From Phallusia mammillata (lineage: Eukaryota > Chordata > Ascidiacea > Phlebobranchia > Ascidiidae): a DNA stretch of 64,000 nucleotides. The notes beneath the pieces are model-generated. The model saw only the letters and a list, made by a program, of their open reading frames with translations, had not been told where the DNA came from and made no database searches. Location of the stretch: positions 1 to 64,000 of the forward strand of contig QLIY01000435.1 of NCBI GenBank assembly GCA_003260075.1, read 5' to 3'. Shown in pieces: positions 11,101 through 24,100 of this stretch. The stretch's first letter is position 1, and every line of letters begins with the position of its first letter. Position numbers and translations under genes: made by a program.

Positions 11101-13733
11101 TAAAGGGCGAAAACACCTTTCTGAAGCAGTGATGCACTTGTTAAATTGCCACAGTCACAAATACTGTGGAGTTAGTTACTGGAAGACAGACATTATGCCA
11201 AGCATTGGAGGTTTAGCAGCAGACCTTTAGAAGACACTTTAATTGAATATTTGTAACTAACCATCGGCTCGGTGGACAACCTGAACTGATGATGACAACA
11301 GAGATTGTTGAATTGACTGCATCATGTATTCTATATACACCAGTTATATGGTACCTTTGTTTATGATTAAATTCATTTTAAAGTGAGTGTATATTGTTCC
11401 TAAACAGTTCCAGGTTTGGCAGAAATAGTTTTTATTTCAATTAGTCTTTTGTCTGCCATAGTTTTCTGGTATCCTTTCAGTGTTTTAACTGCTTTTTTCT
11501 GTTATAGGTCGTGATCGAGCATTTTTGCTTTATTCTGTTATGGACAACTTCTATGGTAAGAGTTGGAAGGAGATCGCTCGGCGAGAATTGAAGATTCGTG
11601 ACAGTGTTTTGTTTGATATTTGTGAAGATCACAAAACCAGTCAAGAAAATCGATACATGGTGCTTGCTTACTGGGTCCAGAAAAAGGGTTTTAGTGAGTG
11701 TTATATGTAACCTTGTTATGTGTTTGGCTACTCCTGGGGTCGGCAACCTTTAAGGCGACGCTTGCCAATTTACTTGTTATTTTCATGTATTAATGACCTT
11801 GCATGCCAACGTTTTTCTAAATAATAGTGTGGCTTGTGTCAGCAGGTATCAATAAAAAAGAGAAAACAGTATGTTTTGTGCATGTAAGGCTGAATTTTAA
11901 GACAATGGCATGATAAAAACTATAAAAAGCAGTGTAACAGGTTAAGATGTTACTTTAACATAAACACGCAAATCGGTTGGCGTACCATGAAAAACAACCT
12001 CCCGTTCCAACCTTGGCATGCATGCCAGGGGTTGCCGACCCCTGGGCTACACTTTGTATTATAAAATAAATATGCCATGGCTTTAATTGTCCCATCTACG
12101 TAGCTTAGTAGATAAAGCACAGTAATTCAAGTACATCCATATTTGGCTATATTGTAGTTTACAAGAATACATGTTTTTTCCTTTATTTACCGCATGTCAT
12201 AGATAATTATCTTTGTTTAAAAACTGGTGTTCTAGCTCATTTTAGCTTTCTACAAGCAAGCAAATTAAGTTGCTATGGTATGATCACTACATAGTTGCTT
12301 CTAGTAAATACCTAGTGTGAAAACTTAATACTTTGTTGTGTACCTTGGTATTAGTTAATTTCCTGGAAATGGCATGGTATTTTTAAATATTTACTTTTTA
12401 AGCAAAATTACCAAATAATGACAAACCTGCATACACTCATTACACACATCTGCGCAACACTCACAAACAAAAACATATTTTTATTGCAATATATATAATC
12501 TTCTTCATCATTGTAAGCATTGCAAATTGTACATAATGAATATAGTACATAAATTTGCTGCAAAAACGAAGTCATGTTTTCTAATCATTGACCTACTTTG
12601 TTTGCAGGGAGCAATGTTGAAATAGAGCGTGCATTAATAGACTTGAAATTGTTGCACCCTAATGCATATGTTAACCGTGAAGGGGCCGAACAGGAATGTA
12701 AGTACATACTTGTGCATGTTAGCTTTATTTTTCGCTGGAAATGGAAGATTAGATATTTTGTACTTTTTTTGCATGCCCGTAAGTTTTAAAACATATTTGC
12801 TTGTGTTCTTTTCTTTTTTGATAATTTTTTTAGCATAATATTTAGAACCTTTTTGCATAATATTTATGCGGTACTTGAATCATAAGCTAGGTGCTTAGTG
12901 TTGGCATACTGACACATAATTAAGTTAACTATTAGCAACTCCAGTTGTGGCAGCTAGGTGGGCTATTTGTGTGGCATGGTTAAGAGGAAAAACAATACTG
13001 TCAACAAAGTTGTTATGTTTGTTGAAGTGTTTTATAAAGAATAAAAATACAACGGAAGGAAAGTTAAAAGGGACTAATACAGAAAAACAATTTAGAAAAA
13101 AGAAGACAGGAGGGACCAAGAACATTGTAGTAAACAATATTAACAACCTTGACTAAGGAGCAAAGCTATGTAAAAGCTACTCAGAGACAAAAACAGAATG
13201 TAAAAAAAACTATGGTTAAAACATACATTATGAGCCTGCAGATGCAAGATACATAATGATACATAACGAGTCTGCAGAAGAAGATTAAGAATAATGCCAA
13301 CCAAGGTTATGTATCTGTTTATTTATGTGAAGATTCCTTGTTTTTGTGGGTGATTTATTTTTTTAACACTGTTCGTTTCAATTGTGCACAACGATTTGTT
13401 TGACTATTTAACGCAGGGTTCTTCAAATGGGGATTTATTCTTCTTCAGGGTTCTTTGCAGCAAGGGATTAATGCAGGTTTACTAACCATGCTGTGTCAAC
13501 TTGTCAGTGCTTTGATACCATCAGGATTTATACTATGAGCATATACATTTTGCTTAAAGTATGGTTTAAGCTAAAGTCTGCTAATAGATTAACAGCCGTA
13601 CTGGCCATCAGATTTTCTGGTGTACTGCATTTACCTAGACTATGTTTTGGGTTCAAACATGTTTTGTTACTGTATGGTTTGTTGTGCTGATATGCATATT
13701 TTTAACCTACCATTTGTTTTTGTATTTTCAGGA
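8140..13733 (+). CDS. Gene B: two-Death-domain protein without TIR
   Basis: Exons: 8140-8168, 9455-9624, 9730-9846, 11508-11693, 12608-12697 and probably 13732 onward. The start ATG at 8140 opens MTENEDPNRQ and its exon ends with two codon bases before GTAAGT, matching the phase of the next exon. Death module 1 covers residues about 10-67 (WHEYLRKLGMPESD, VLCQWVMKIG); module 2 about 106-168 (RDRAFLLY, SWKEIARRELKI, MVLAYWVQKKGF). A 30-residue tail follows. Joining the tail exon to 13732 gives TGA at the junction, for about 197 residues. Exon sizes 186 and 90 equal those of gene C. No TIR exon was found before gene C starts. The last exon is the weakest part; a longer protein using an exon I missed is possible. 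Confidence 0.75.
8376..8733. mobile_element. hAT-type MITE
   Basis: 358 bases, beginning CAGTGGTTTCCTAAC and ending GTAGGGAACCACTG. Flanks are ctctaata (8368-8375) and ctctaatg (8734-8741), an 8-base target duplication with one mismatch. In intron 1 of gene B. Confidence 0.85.
8805..9259. mobile_element. hAT-type MITE, GC-rich ends
   Basis: 455 bases. Begins CAGGGGAGTGCAACATACGG and ends with the complement, GTTGCACACCCCTG. Perfect 8-base target duplication ctctatac on both sides (8797-8804, 9260-9267). No coding capacity. Confidence 0.9.
9892..10204. mobile_element. hAT-type MITE, family shared with two others
   Basis: 313 bases. Starts CAGGTGTCTGCAA and ends GTTGCCGACACCTG, with perfect duplication gtttatgt on both sides. 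Its body matches the elements at 11734-12044 and, in reverse, 34065-34341 (for example a shared TTTTAAGACAATGGCAT segment and AATCGGTTGG). Confidence 0.9.
11734..12044. mobile_element. hAT-type MITE, same family as 9892-10204
   Basis: 311 bases. Starts CTGGGGTCGGCAACCT and ends GGTTGCCGACCCCTG. Flanks ggctactc and ggctacac match at seven of eight positions. It lies in the intron after the second Death exon of gene B. Confidence 0.85.
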
Positions 13734-15046
13734 CATTGGTGTGTTTCTACAGAAACAAACCTCTTGCAGCAATGTTCCAGTTTGTAATTTCTGAAGTCTA
13801 TGCAGTTCATTACTCACTTTTCTGTTAATTTTACAAATTAAATTATTTTATATGGGTTTTTCAAGTGTGTTGTTTAAGCAGTCAGCTTATACATTTGATA
13901 TAATGGTTAACCAGCAATATGCACAAACTTTTGTAAACATAGTAGTTTTTAAAAGTTTTCCTTTGTTTGCTTGTCACAAAATCAAGTCTTTAGAAGTGTA
14001 TTATACGACATAAATATTTTCAGATAATTGTATTCTTTTGTTTTTTTAGGGGGTAAACCTCATACAGGCTTAACATTTTTCTATTTTTTTGTTTTTAACC
14101 GAAATATGATTTCACCATTTGTTTTTATATGTGACATGTGATGTTTTTTGTTCTATATCAAACTCTAACACTCAACAGCACCTCTTGTAAACCCTGTTGC
14201 TTTTCAAGCGTATTTTAGCTATTATGATGTCAAATATATTTGATACTTTTTTTTGTATTGTTTAAAAAGAAAAGTTCCATCTTTGACCAAATTTTTTGTG
14301 TGCTTACATTGAAAAAGTCGTGTTTGAAAAACTACTTGATCTTATGTGTCTATATCAATGTTTTGTTTCACCACCTATCTGTAGGATTGCTAATACTGAG
14401 CGATTTTGGCTTGATTTTGTTTAACTATTCCAAAAACTATGGTTCTTAAAATTACTGTCATAAAATTTTATCTATTTCCACCATTGTTTGTAAACATAGC
14501 CAAAACTTTTATTGACTCTTAAGTGCTGCGCAATTACAGTCTTTCTTCCATCCTCATATTTGGGTAAAGCCTATTTTTTTGTTAAAATTGTGTCTTTAAA
14601 TGACCAATTTGGTGTTGTCCTATTAAAAGATATGATGTTTGTTCATTGTGTCTTCAAAGTGTATGCAATGCAACTTTATGCTATGTGAACTTTTTTCTTT
14701 ACTTAAAATGTGCCTTTTTGGAATTTTAGTGGTCTATTGTTTTTTTTTTGGCCTGAAATGTAGTTTCTTGACATTGGGTGGCATAAACTTATTGACTCAA
14801 TTATTTTTATTTTTTCAATTAAGTGTATTGGTATAGGTGATTTAACTTACCTGCTGTATTGTAATGGACTGTATGTGTAATCATGTCACAGACAGCAAAT
14901 CTTTTCATAATGTTTAATTTAAACGAATATGTAAGTTTAAAATCTTGTTGTTTATTTAGGTGTAATTTTAATTTATCTATATTGATAGTTTTTTTGTCAG
15001 TAAGTGGAATAAGGTGTTTTCAACTGGGGAATTCTTTGGAGTCATC
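13734..15046. other. T-rich spacer between genes B and C
   Basis: Very T-rich on the plus strand. I saw no exon with domain or splice support and no recognisable element. It probably contains the 3' untranslated region of gene B and the promoter of gene C. Confidence 0.5.
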
Positions 15047-17343
15047 ATGACTAATGTGTAAGTTTCATCTTTTAGGATTATAATAACTGCAAAATGTTAG
15101 GAGTTTTTAATGCAATTCGTATTTATTCTTTTTTATAGTATGGAATGTTATATAATGGTACCAATTAATGACACTTTGTGTACATCCTTTTGCCTTTATT
15201 CAAACAGATTATTGTATTTTGGAGTTCCATTTATATCTTTATAATTGAAACTGGTATTGGTTTCCCAAGGAAAACTTTTTGCCTTTTTCATTTTGTAATC
15301 TGTAGCAGCACTTGCTTGTTATAAATTGTTATGAATTTTTTAAAACAGGTGCATATGGTCTACAGCTTTTCAGTCTGTATTGCTTCCCAGATTGCCTCAG
15401 TGGTTTTCCCATCTTTGCCACAAAAGAACAATTTTAATGAGCACTGCAAGCCACTATAAATCGAAAAATGATAAAAATTATTTACAGCGGCAGGGTGAAA
15501 CAGAAATTTATTGAAATGTAGTTTGGGTAGTTCAACTTCATTTGCCATTTTTATCATTTACTGTCAAATGGTAATATTTGCTTTTACTTTCTGTGGTTAG
15601 AAAAAAATATTATACAGCACTGACTTTGTGCTGAACGTTTTTCAACTTTACAACTTGTTTTTCTGTTTTTACTTGTTGTAAAGGCAAGTCTGAGTATGGT
15701 TGTGTGACAATTTTATCTCCATTTGCACGAAGTTGTAGGTAAAAAGGGGGGATCTTTTGGTAAATAATATTTTGCTTTGTACCTTTGTCTGGAAAGTGTG
15801 TATTATTTATTAAAATCCTTTATTGGATCAAAGTTTTTTAACCTTTCAGACTTACTAATCGAGAAAGAAATGAACTTTTTGATCAGTTGATTGAAGATGT
15901 TGGAAAAAAATGGCTGGAGTTCCTGCGGAAGCTTGGAATGCCAGAGAATTTAATTATGGACCAAAACACAACCAAACATGCAATGTTAAATCAATGGGTC
16001 ATGAAAATGGGTATATTACTTGATTTGTGAATAATTTGTAAAAAATGTTCTGACTGTCCTTGAAAAATAGGCTTGCTTTTTATTGGGTTACTGTTGAATG
16101 TACCTAATTGTCGCAAGACGAAATATAAAACGAAAAAAAAGATAAAATATTGCCAAAAATATTGATGTAACTGCTGTTTTGTAGGTAACCAGTTTATTTA
16201 TGGTTGGTCTAACATTGTCTTGCCAATGTTTTTGTTGAGTTATATATATATATATGTATATGCTGCACACAAACTCCATATTTTGTCCTTGTAGCAACGA
16301 ACAAATCCTTACACTCTTTACTGTTGTAAGAACTACTGTGTAAAAATACTCTGATCAGCTGCAATGAGATAAGTTTAAAGTTTACATGATTTGCTATATT
16401 TTGTTGGTAAAAATAATTAATGATTTCGGGAACTGGAACAAATGGCATTTAACTGAACTTTGCTAATTTTTTTAGGTGCGTTGGATGTTAACAGAAAACA
16501 GTTAATAAAAAAAGTGAAACACGAAGTGTTTAATGCAGATGAAAGAAATCCTGATGTTGACAGTGGACTTGAATCAAAACTTGCAAAAAGTACTTCTTTT
16601 CTACCCTACTATTCAACCTAGCAAGAAAAGTTAAATATAAAAATGTGTAAAAATTGTTGAAAGTTAAATCTCGATGAAATAAAATGTAACCCATTAAAAC
16701 TGATACTGTATAAAAACTAGCTCTTTTTGTGTGCTCTTAAATGAATTCGTTTTAAAGTTCTATGCACATATTGCTGTTCTAGCAAAACAATGTTTTTTCT
16801 GTATTGCAGATCGTGATCGGGCATTTTTACTATATGGCTTTGCGAAAACATACTATGGTCCTCAATGGGATGATATTGTTCGGAACAAATTTGAAATGGA
16901 TAGCAACGCATTGCATAATATAAATGTAGACCATGAGGCTAACCAGGAAAAACAATACCAGACACTTCTGCACTGGATTCAAAAAGAAGGATTTGGTAAG
17001 TTTATGTTTTATCCAATTACAACAATTTTGGAATCCTGGTGAAAACTTGTGCACTTATAGTAGATATGGCTGTGGTGACGTGTTATCTGTTTCTTTCACT
17101 CAATATCCCCAGTGATTAACACTGCAAGCTTCCAAAGAGAAGAAAAAAATACATTGCTATGGATTGGCTGATATTAATGTAGTATTTTTTTACATTGCAC
17201 TAGTAACACACAAAGAAACAGTTTATGTTTTATATTATATAATGTGCTTACAGAGACAAATTATGAAATTGGAGATAAACTCAAGAGTTGGAATTTAGTT
17301 GTGTCACAGGAATACACCACCGCCATGGGTACACAATCTGAAC
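15047..17343 (+). CDS. Gene C: two-Death-domain protein (3' end unresolved)
   Basis: Exons: 15047-15057, 15850-16010, 16476-16589, 16810-16995, 17254-17343. The 11-base first exon (ATG ACT AAT GT, then GTAAGT) has the phase needed by the next exon. Death module 1: ERNELFDQLIEDVGKKW, FLRKLGMPE, MLNQWVMKMG. A 38-codon linker contains KVKHEV, as in gene B. Module 2: RDRAFLLYGF, WDDIVRNKFEM, LLHWIQKEGF. The tail exon of 90 bases aligns by size and phase with that of gene B and ends with one base of a codon before GTAAGT, so a further exon must follow; I could not identify it. No TIR exon was seen up to 18.9 kb. Likely a cytoplasmic adaptor-like protein. Confidence 0.72.
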
Positions 17344-19155
17344 GTAAGTAGATCTAAAGCTTTGGTATATGTGCTTAACTATTGGCACAAAAGATGTTCA
17401 GATATATATAAGTTACAAAAAATTGATTTGTTTAGTATGTAAGTTTTGGCCAGTGCAACTTACAGACATGTACAGCTAAAACCTTCACAGCAAAAGATGG
17501 TCTGCAGATATCGTTTTTTTTTATCTGTTAACATATACTAGATGTGAAGGAAACATATTTATTTATTACGAAGCAAACATTGTTGTACCAAATCTGTTTA
17601 CTGATTTAGCTGTTTGACACAAACTTAAAAGTTAGATGTACAGCAGTTTGAAAAAGTACACAAATTTGATTTAACACTTGTGTAAGCTGTAAAGTGAGTG
17701 AAAACAGTTTAATTAAACTGTGTACAAAAAGCATCAAAGAAAAAGATCTGTCAGAAAAATGAGACAGAAAAGGGCAGAGTTTGTGTCAAAAGAAAATAAC
17801 ACAGAGAGAGATGGAAGGTACGGTACAACAATGTAAGAAGATAGTACAAGTAGGAAGAAATGAACTGAAGACAGACGAAAATCTTAAATATAGAGCATTC
17901 AAGCTAATACAAGGTATGTGAAAAAATGTTAGTCAGTGTATGGATTGTTGTGAGAATATTTTTTCACCATTTCAAGTTTGTTTTTTGCATGCAATATTTG
18001 CACTTTGCACACAAAATTATAAATGTTTTGTTGTATTTTTCAAAGCACCCAAATATTAGCAATAAAACTGAATTTAAGGGTAACTTGCATTCTGTCATGC
18101 TGCCAATATTAAACAAATTCTATTTTTTATCAGGATCTTGACTCTTTGTGGAGTTGCAGCTGTTGTTCAATATTTAAGACATGGAATTTCCTGTTAGACT
18201 CAGGTCATAAATTGTTTTTGCAAAGGTGCCTAACTGAGGTTGTCAATTTCATCTGGGTGATTTCAAAAACTTCACAAAAAGCAGGTTTTGCACTAAACCT
18301 CTAAAATGTGTTGGTGTTTGTTTACATTTCCAATTTAAATTGAAAAATCTATTAAAATGTTTCAACTTTCAATTGTTTATGAAAGTAAAAATTCTTCAAC
18401 TGTTATCTGTACAAGTTTGTTTATATGCACTGTTTTTCCTTTTTATCCAAATAATTTTTTAGCATTTTTTGATATTATTACCCTTAACTGATTTTGTGTT
18501 TTTTAATCTTTGTCATGTAAACTAAGGTACATGTTTATCTATTATTGCATTCAATTGCAACCTGTATCAACAAACTTTGGTTTCTGAAAGAAATGGTAGC
18601 TACCATTTTTTATTAACTGCCCCAATGGGATTTGATCCTCCAACTTCAAGATGTAAAACGTGTTGCGACCGAGTTCTTCATTGGTGTTTATTTTTTGATG
18701 GTGCAAATTCAATCCGTAAGTTCAAAAGGCACATTTTTGTTTGTGATGGTTTTAGTTTAAACATAAATGTGCCTTATAATGTGTTGTGATTTTATGTCAT
18801 CAATGGTACCAGCAAATGATAAACATAGTCTTTTGGACAAAGATTTATGTTTTGAGATATCCCTGGTGTCTTACTTTTTATTGCTAAACTTCAATGCTAC
18901 AATATTAATTCCCCAATGCCCGAATTAGAGTTATAAGTGTGACCAGGCTTTTCCGGTCAGGTTGGGGTGTATAATCTACTTAAGGCCGATACAGGCCTAC
19001 TGAGTAGGGCTGTTATCAAATAAAGGTTTTTAATTTTTCAAATAATCAAATATTTTTTTCCTTTCAAATCAAATAATTCAAATAATTTACAATACCGGAT
19101 ATATAAGTCCCAGAGTCATTATTAAATAAGGATAGTTGAAATTACTAAACAAATT

Positions 19156-19156
<1 letters not shown>

Positions 19157-19247
<91 letters not shown>
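19157..19247. other. 91-base C run, probable gap
   Basis: Uninterrupted C inside the MITE at 19005-19598. Probable filler for unknown bases. Confidence 0.6.
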
Positions 19248-19248
<1 letters not shown>

Positions 19249-19458
19249 ATAGAGACAAGCTTCAATTATTCTCCCTAATTTGGCAAAACCATATGCACAT
19301 ATTCCGTGTGTATGTTTATGCTATTACAACATCTTTTTCTTGGATACTGGCTGAATTGAATTGTGATCTATACCATTTTAATAACTTGCTGGAAAAACTT
19401 CAATTATTCCTGGGTGTAACTAGTACCGGAATGAACAAAAAATTATCATGCTTTTTTG

Positions 19459-19468
19459 CCCCCCCCCC
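19459..19468. other. 10-base C run, probable gap
   Basis: Exactly ten C, the same length as nine other runs in this window. No duplicated flanks are obvious here. Confidence 0.45.
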
Positions 19469-20682
19469 ATATATCGAGGTGTACTGCATAGGAAAAAAAT
19501 ATTTGATTATTTGAAACGAATAAAAAATTATTTGATAAATTTTCAAATAATTAAAAATTTCAAATAATCAAACAATTATTTGTTTGATAACAGCCCTACT
19601 ACTGAGGCATTTCTTTAAGGTAAACTAACCGAGCCTAGGTCGTAGGGACTTAGACCTGGTTTTATATTTTGCAAGTCGCGCCTTAGGCTGGTTAACAACT
19701 CGACATAACACTACTCGCCTTCTGTTTGATGAACTCGTGATGCACTGTTTTCTAGCGCCACCTTGTGTAATTTATATTTCGAACTATTTTAGGGCATTGC
19801 GAAGCACTTTTCGATGTACGTTTTTTGCAAAGCAAGCAATATATTTTTCGTTTGTTTTTTCTATTTTCCAAATTTCTTATTTCTTTCTTCATGTGATTTC
19901 GAACGCATAACAAAATAAAGTTCTAAATTGTTTTCCAGTTACTGCGTCATTAGCTTACTTACTAAACGTTTGGCAGCAGTTTTTAGGCGTATTTTTTCGT
20001 TGGTAAATTTATTAACCGTTTATACTGTTATCATCATTTTGTTGGAATCTTGTTTCCCTGGACGATGTTTCGAAGCGAAGTTTTACATAGTTCTGCCATT
20101 TAAAAATAAATCGATTGGGTAGTCTGCTATCCATTTTACATGAACTCATATAAACTAACTCGAACAAGTTCTGCATTTAAATGCCTTGCTTTTGTTATTG
20201 TTAAATTAATACAGAGAAGAGCGGTGATAAGTTGATATTTAGCGTTAGACGCAAAAAGTAGCATAAAATATCATAGCCGAAATATAGCTTAAATCTGAAA
20301 AAAATACTTGGTTTAAATCTGTTGCCACCTATGACCTTGCTGATCAAAGAACGGGTAAACTTGCAATAATAAAACCCTGATAATGTTTAGTGTTGCTTTT
20401 ACTGTAGATCAGTAACTTTGTAAGTTCAAAAGGTGTTTTGTTGGGCAGGTACCATAATGTGCTAACGGCTGTAAGTTAAATTAAATTCAGTAGTACCTTA
20501 ATTTTGTGACATGGACTACTACATGATTCTCTGCCCTAAACGCTTAATCCGAGACCAGTCTGTAAAGCTTTTACGGCTGTGTGTCATTCTATGTCTTCAC
20601 AAACCTCAAATGCTTCAAATTTATTGTCTCCAACAATATCTGTACACGTTTTAGGCGAAATATATGTTGGTGGTCAGTCAAG

Positions 20683-20742
20683 ATGGATTCGGTGTCATCG
20701 TCGCCAATAAAGCAGAGTGGCAACAAGCAGAGAATCCATAAG
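20683..20742 (+). other. possible short coding exon, unassigned
   Basis: ATG opens 20 codons of Ser/Lys/Gln-rich sequence (MDSVSSSPIKQS...) and stops at AAG|GTTAGC, a plausible donor. Base composition is richer in G+C than its surroundings. There is no downstream plus-strand exon I can join to it, and gene G is on the opposite strand just to the right, so it may be a chance frame. Confidence 0.2.
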
Positions 20743-21166
20743 GTTAGCGACGTTCTTTCCTTGGTTCATTAGTCAGTGTTAGTGTCAACTCGGAACGAAT
20801 CTATAGATCATGTTTCCGTAGCTTGATCCAGGTTAGTTAATACTTGCTGAAAAAATAGAAACACGACACTTCGGTTTTCTGCACTTGATTTTGCAATGTG
20901 CCAAATACCGATTCATTGGCGTCGGGTTGATTTTAACCTCTTGCGCTGGTGAGAAAAACATAGCGACACTAAATAGTCACCGCGAATCGGTATTTGCTTT
21001 CCGCGACTTTGCATGTTACAATTAATGTGGTACAGTTACGATCTTTTTACCTGCTATTAGGTTTAGAACTTGTTTTTCACAGCGACAGAAGTAGCGAAGT
21101 GTGCGTTTTTTCTCGTGAGATTTTTTTGATCAATCTAAAGATGCCTGGGTAATTTTGTTGTACTGT

Positions 21167-24100
21167 TTAACACTTACCAACACATAAAGGTATAGGAAGA
21201 ACCTCATTGCCCGCAGTGGACCGACATGAATTGACGGGGGTTCCAACCAGTATATGACCATCTTCACAGGCGTAGGTAAAAGAAGTGCCCACATTGTATT
21301 CCGTTTGTGCCCTCGGCTCAATGTATCCATTTACGGGGCTTTGCGGGGTACATGTGCTATCTGCCGCAACCGGTGCCACAGTCGCTGCTGAATAAGAATG
21401 TTTAGTTTCTAAACGGTTTCAAGCCAAACCTAAAAATTGCAGGTCTGTTTTGAGACTTCTTTCATAGTATTTAAGCGTATTTTTGTCTATCCAATTGCAA
21501 AATAATTTATCAATCTTTGAAGGATCTGTTTTAGATATGATAAATATGACTTAACTTATTTCTTAATTTTATTATTTTCTTTTGGTTGGTTGTGGCGCTT
21601 CTTAGAAAAATCCCAAATAGTTGTAGTTCGCTAATGTTTATTGCATACTTCAAAGTATTTCTTACCAATGACGCCCTCTTTTGCCATTACGGATACAGTC
21701 TTACTTACCCTCGCACGTTGCGACTTCAACAGCCACTGTGCCATCCAATAAGCACACATTAAGGCCCAATCCTTTACGCACATAACCTTCGTCGCAGGCC
21801 ACGCTGAACGGAACACCGACTTCAAATTGTGTTACATCTTTTGGCACAAAATGACCGTTTATGGGTGGAGTCGGTGTGCATGTGGGCAAAGGTGGTTCTG
21901 TGGGCTCTTCAGCTGCTGAGAAAATAGCTGAATACTTTAGCGATACAGTTATTGTTATGTTATTTAGAAAGCGATCTTAGATTATTCGGATCCTGAAACA
22001 TACAAATCCAAAACAGAATTTTCGAATTCACTTTAACTCTTTCACATGTTCTTGTTGTCGATCAAACACAACGATTGTGCGATAAGAACAGACGCGCAGA
22101 CATACTTTGTATTTATTTGTGATGAGAAGCAGTCACATTAACTTAGAAAAAAAAAACGAAAAGAAAACTTGTGCAAAAACAGAACTGGATTCGGTGTTTC
22201 GGATTCAAAGCAAGTAAACTAGAACAATTCTAGAAAAGCAAATTGTTCTACATTGCCCATCATTATAGGTGCAGTAAATTAGTGTTTGCAAATTAGACCC
22301 TGAAGCGTTTTACATGCTGTTCCCTTCTTGATAGCTCATTTCTTTAAGGGTACAAACAATACCCATTCTTCAATATATCAAATCATAAGGTGCACATTGA
22401 AGCGATTATGGACTTGCCTTACCCAAATAATTTCTTGGTTATGCGAGTTGGCAAGACGTCCCTTTCATGCGTAAATTTGTATATAAACAAAAATTCTGAC
22501 CACCTACGTTCACATTGTGGTGTTTCACCAAAAATGACACCTCCGCTTTGACACAGCCTCGTTCCTGCGTTGGCCAACGAGAAATTTTCGAAACACACGA
22601 CAACGATCAGTTCGCCTTCTTGCCACTCTGTTTTGTCGACGGGTTCGATTCTTCCATTTGCAGGCACCGTAGGGTTAGTGCACGTGTTCGGGTTTGGAGG
22701 TGGAAGAAGCTCTGCGAAGTATAAACGTTTGTTTGCAAAAATAATTGATACAGAAAAAATGACTGCATTTATCAGCACAAAAGCGCGTAGCAAATTTCCT
22801 GAAGCAATATGCCATTTGTACTGAGAATTCCTGACCTATGTTTTCTTATCAGCTGAAATCTTTGATGCGTTTGCGACTAGTCATCATGGAAAGGTTACGT
22901 AAGACAAAGTTCGTTTTGATGTTCGTTAAAAAAACGCGTATCCACTAAATTTATTTTACTGTTTTTAAAAACTTTTTTTTTTCGGTCCTCTGTACACAAA
23001 TAAAAGACAGTAAAGACAAAAGAAAATTAGACTTACGGCAGGACTGTGTGCCCGTACTGAAAAAGCCGCTGGATTGACAAACAGGAGGTGTAGGACCTAC
23101 AAGCTGATATCCTGTCACACAGCCCAACTGTACTGCCTCTCCAACTGTATACGAGCTTTGAAGATTTACTACAAAACCGTTTGCGGGCGCCGCTGGGTTA
23201 GAGCAGGTCACCGATATAATTGGCGGATTTGTAACAATTTCTGCGGAAATATAATTGATTTTAGTTATCAGTCATCAGTATTAACAACACATGGTATGAA
23301 GCAATAAAGTGTTTTAAGGCAGTTCAATTTGGCTTACTTAAAGTGACACAGTGAGTCGTTTATTGCGGTTTTTGTAACTTGTAATATAAATGATAATCAA
23401 AGTATTCGTACACTTGCATGACACCAGATCATTATTTTGCCCAAAGCAAGGTTTTTATTTGTGGAATGAAACAGAAATTGTGTTTTAAAATTCAGGTTGT
23501 CGGTAACACATTCACGTTCTGGTACATTCCACAACTGACAGTGCTTTGCAGCATTGTTCCAAGGGGCGTCATCGTCCAGCAACTTGGTTTCAAAGTGTGT
23601 GTTTTTTAAGTAGTGTATAAAACAGCGGGTTTAAATGTGCCATGCATGTTAGATTGCTTTTTGGCGTCTGAACCTATTTAAAACTAAATACATACGAGCG
23701 CATTGCACATTTCCTGAGCTAAAAATCCCATTATTCTGACAGACTGAAGGCAATTGACCAACAAGCTGGTATCCGCTGGCACAGCCAATTTGAACAGCCT
23801 CACCAACAACGTACCCCCCTCGGTTATTTGTGACAAAACCGTTTGCTGGTGCTGTTGGGTTTGAGCATGTAACTGCTACATTGCGATTTGTTGCGGTTGC
23901 TGTAACAAAATGTTGTGTCATATTCTTTTATGATCGTGTGACAACTGAAATTTTAGAGTAGTCGGTTGAACATTTAATAATTTCGGCTGGTAAAGATTTT
24001 TACTTGTGCAATCACAAAGTGAGCAGCAAGTTAAATCTGGTTGTATTTTTATTTCAGAACTTTGAGTTGTTGTTTACATTAAAGTTTATTTCAAGGAGTG

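Larger units (their letters stand above)
19005..19598. mobile_element. AT-rich MITE with 8-base target duplication
   Basis: Ends are TAGGGCTGTTATCAAATAAA and, inverted, TTTGATAACAGCCCTA. The octamer ctactgag flanks both sides exactly (18997-19004, 19599-19606), as for hAT elements. Subterminal sequence is rich in TCAAATAAT motifs on both arms. Two C runs (91 and 10 bases) inside are probably assembly gaps, so the true length is unknown. Confidence 0.8.
17344..21166. other. region between gene C and the 3' end of gene G
   Basis: It should hold the last exon of gene C and the 3' untranslated region of gene G, but I could not place either. Around 18600-18720 is a stretch with a tRNA-B-box-like core (GGGATTTGATCC) that looks like repeat debris rather than an exon. 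A large AT-rich MITE occupies 19005-19598. Confidence 0.4.

Noticed and set aside
12095..12160. tRNA-like sequence GTAGCTTAGTAGATAAAGC
   Set aside because: Only an A-box-like stretch is present; no convincing B box or cloverleaf follows.
14240..14836. Phe/Leu-rich plus-strand frames resembling membrane proteins
   Set aside because: They follow from T-rich spacer sequence, have no splice or domain support, and sit between genes B and C.
18577..18789. Frame with CKTCCDRVLHW as a possible Cys-rich exon of gene C
   Set aside because: Phase does not fit the last exon of gene C, and the core resembles a tRNA B box in repeat debris.
22515..22824. Plus-strand open frames opposite the CCP exons, also near 40058-40452, 46413-46673 and 47255-47599
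   Set aside because: They are antisense shadows of cysteine-rich exons; the minus strand has the domains, splice sites and phase.
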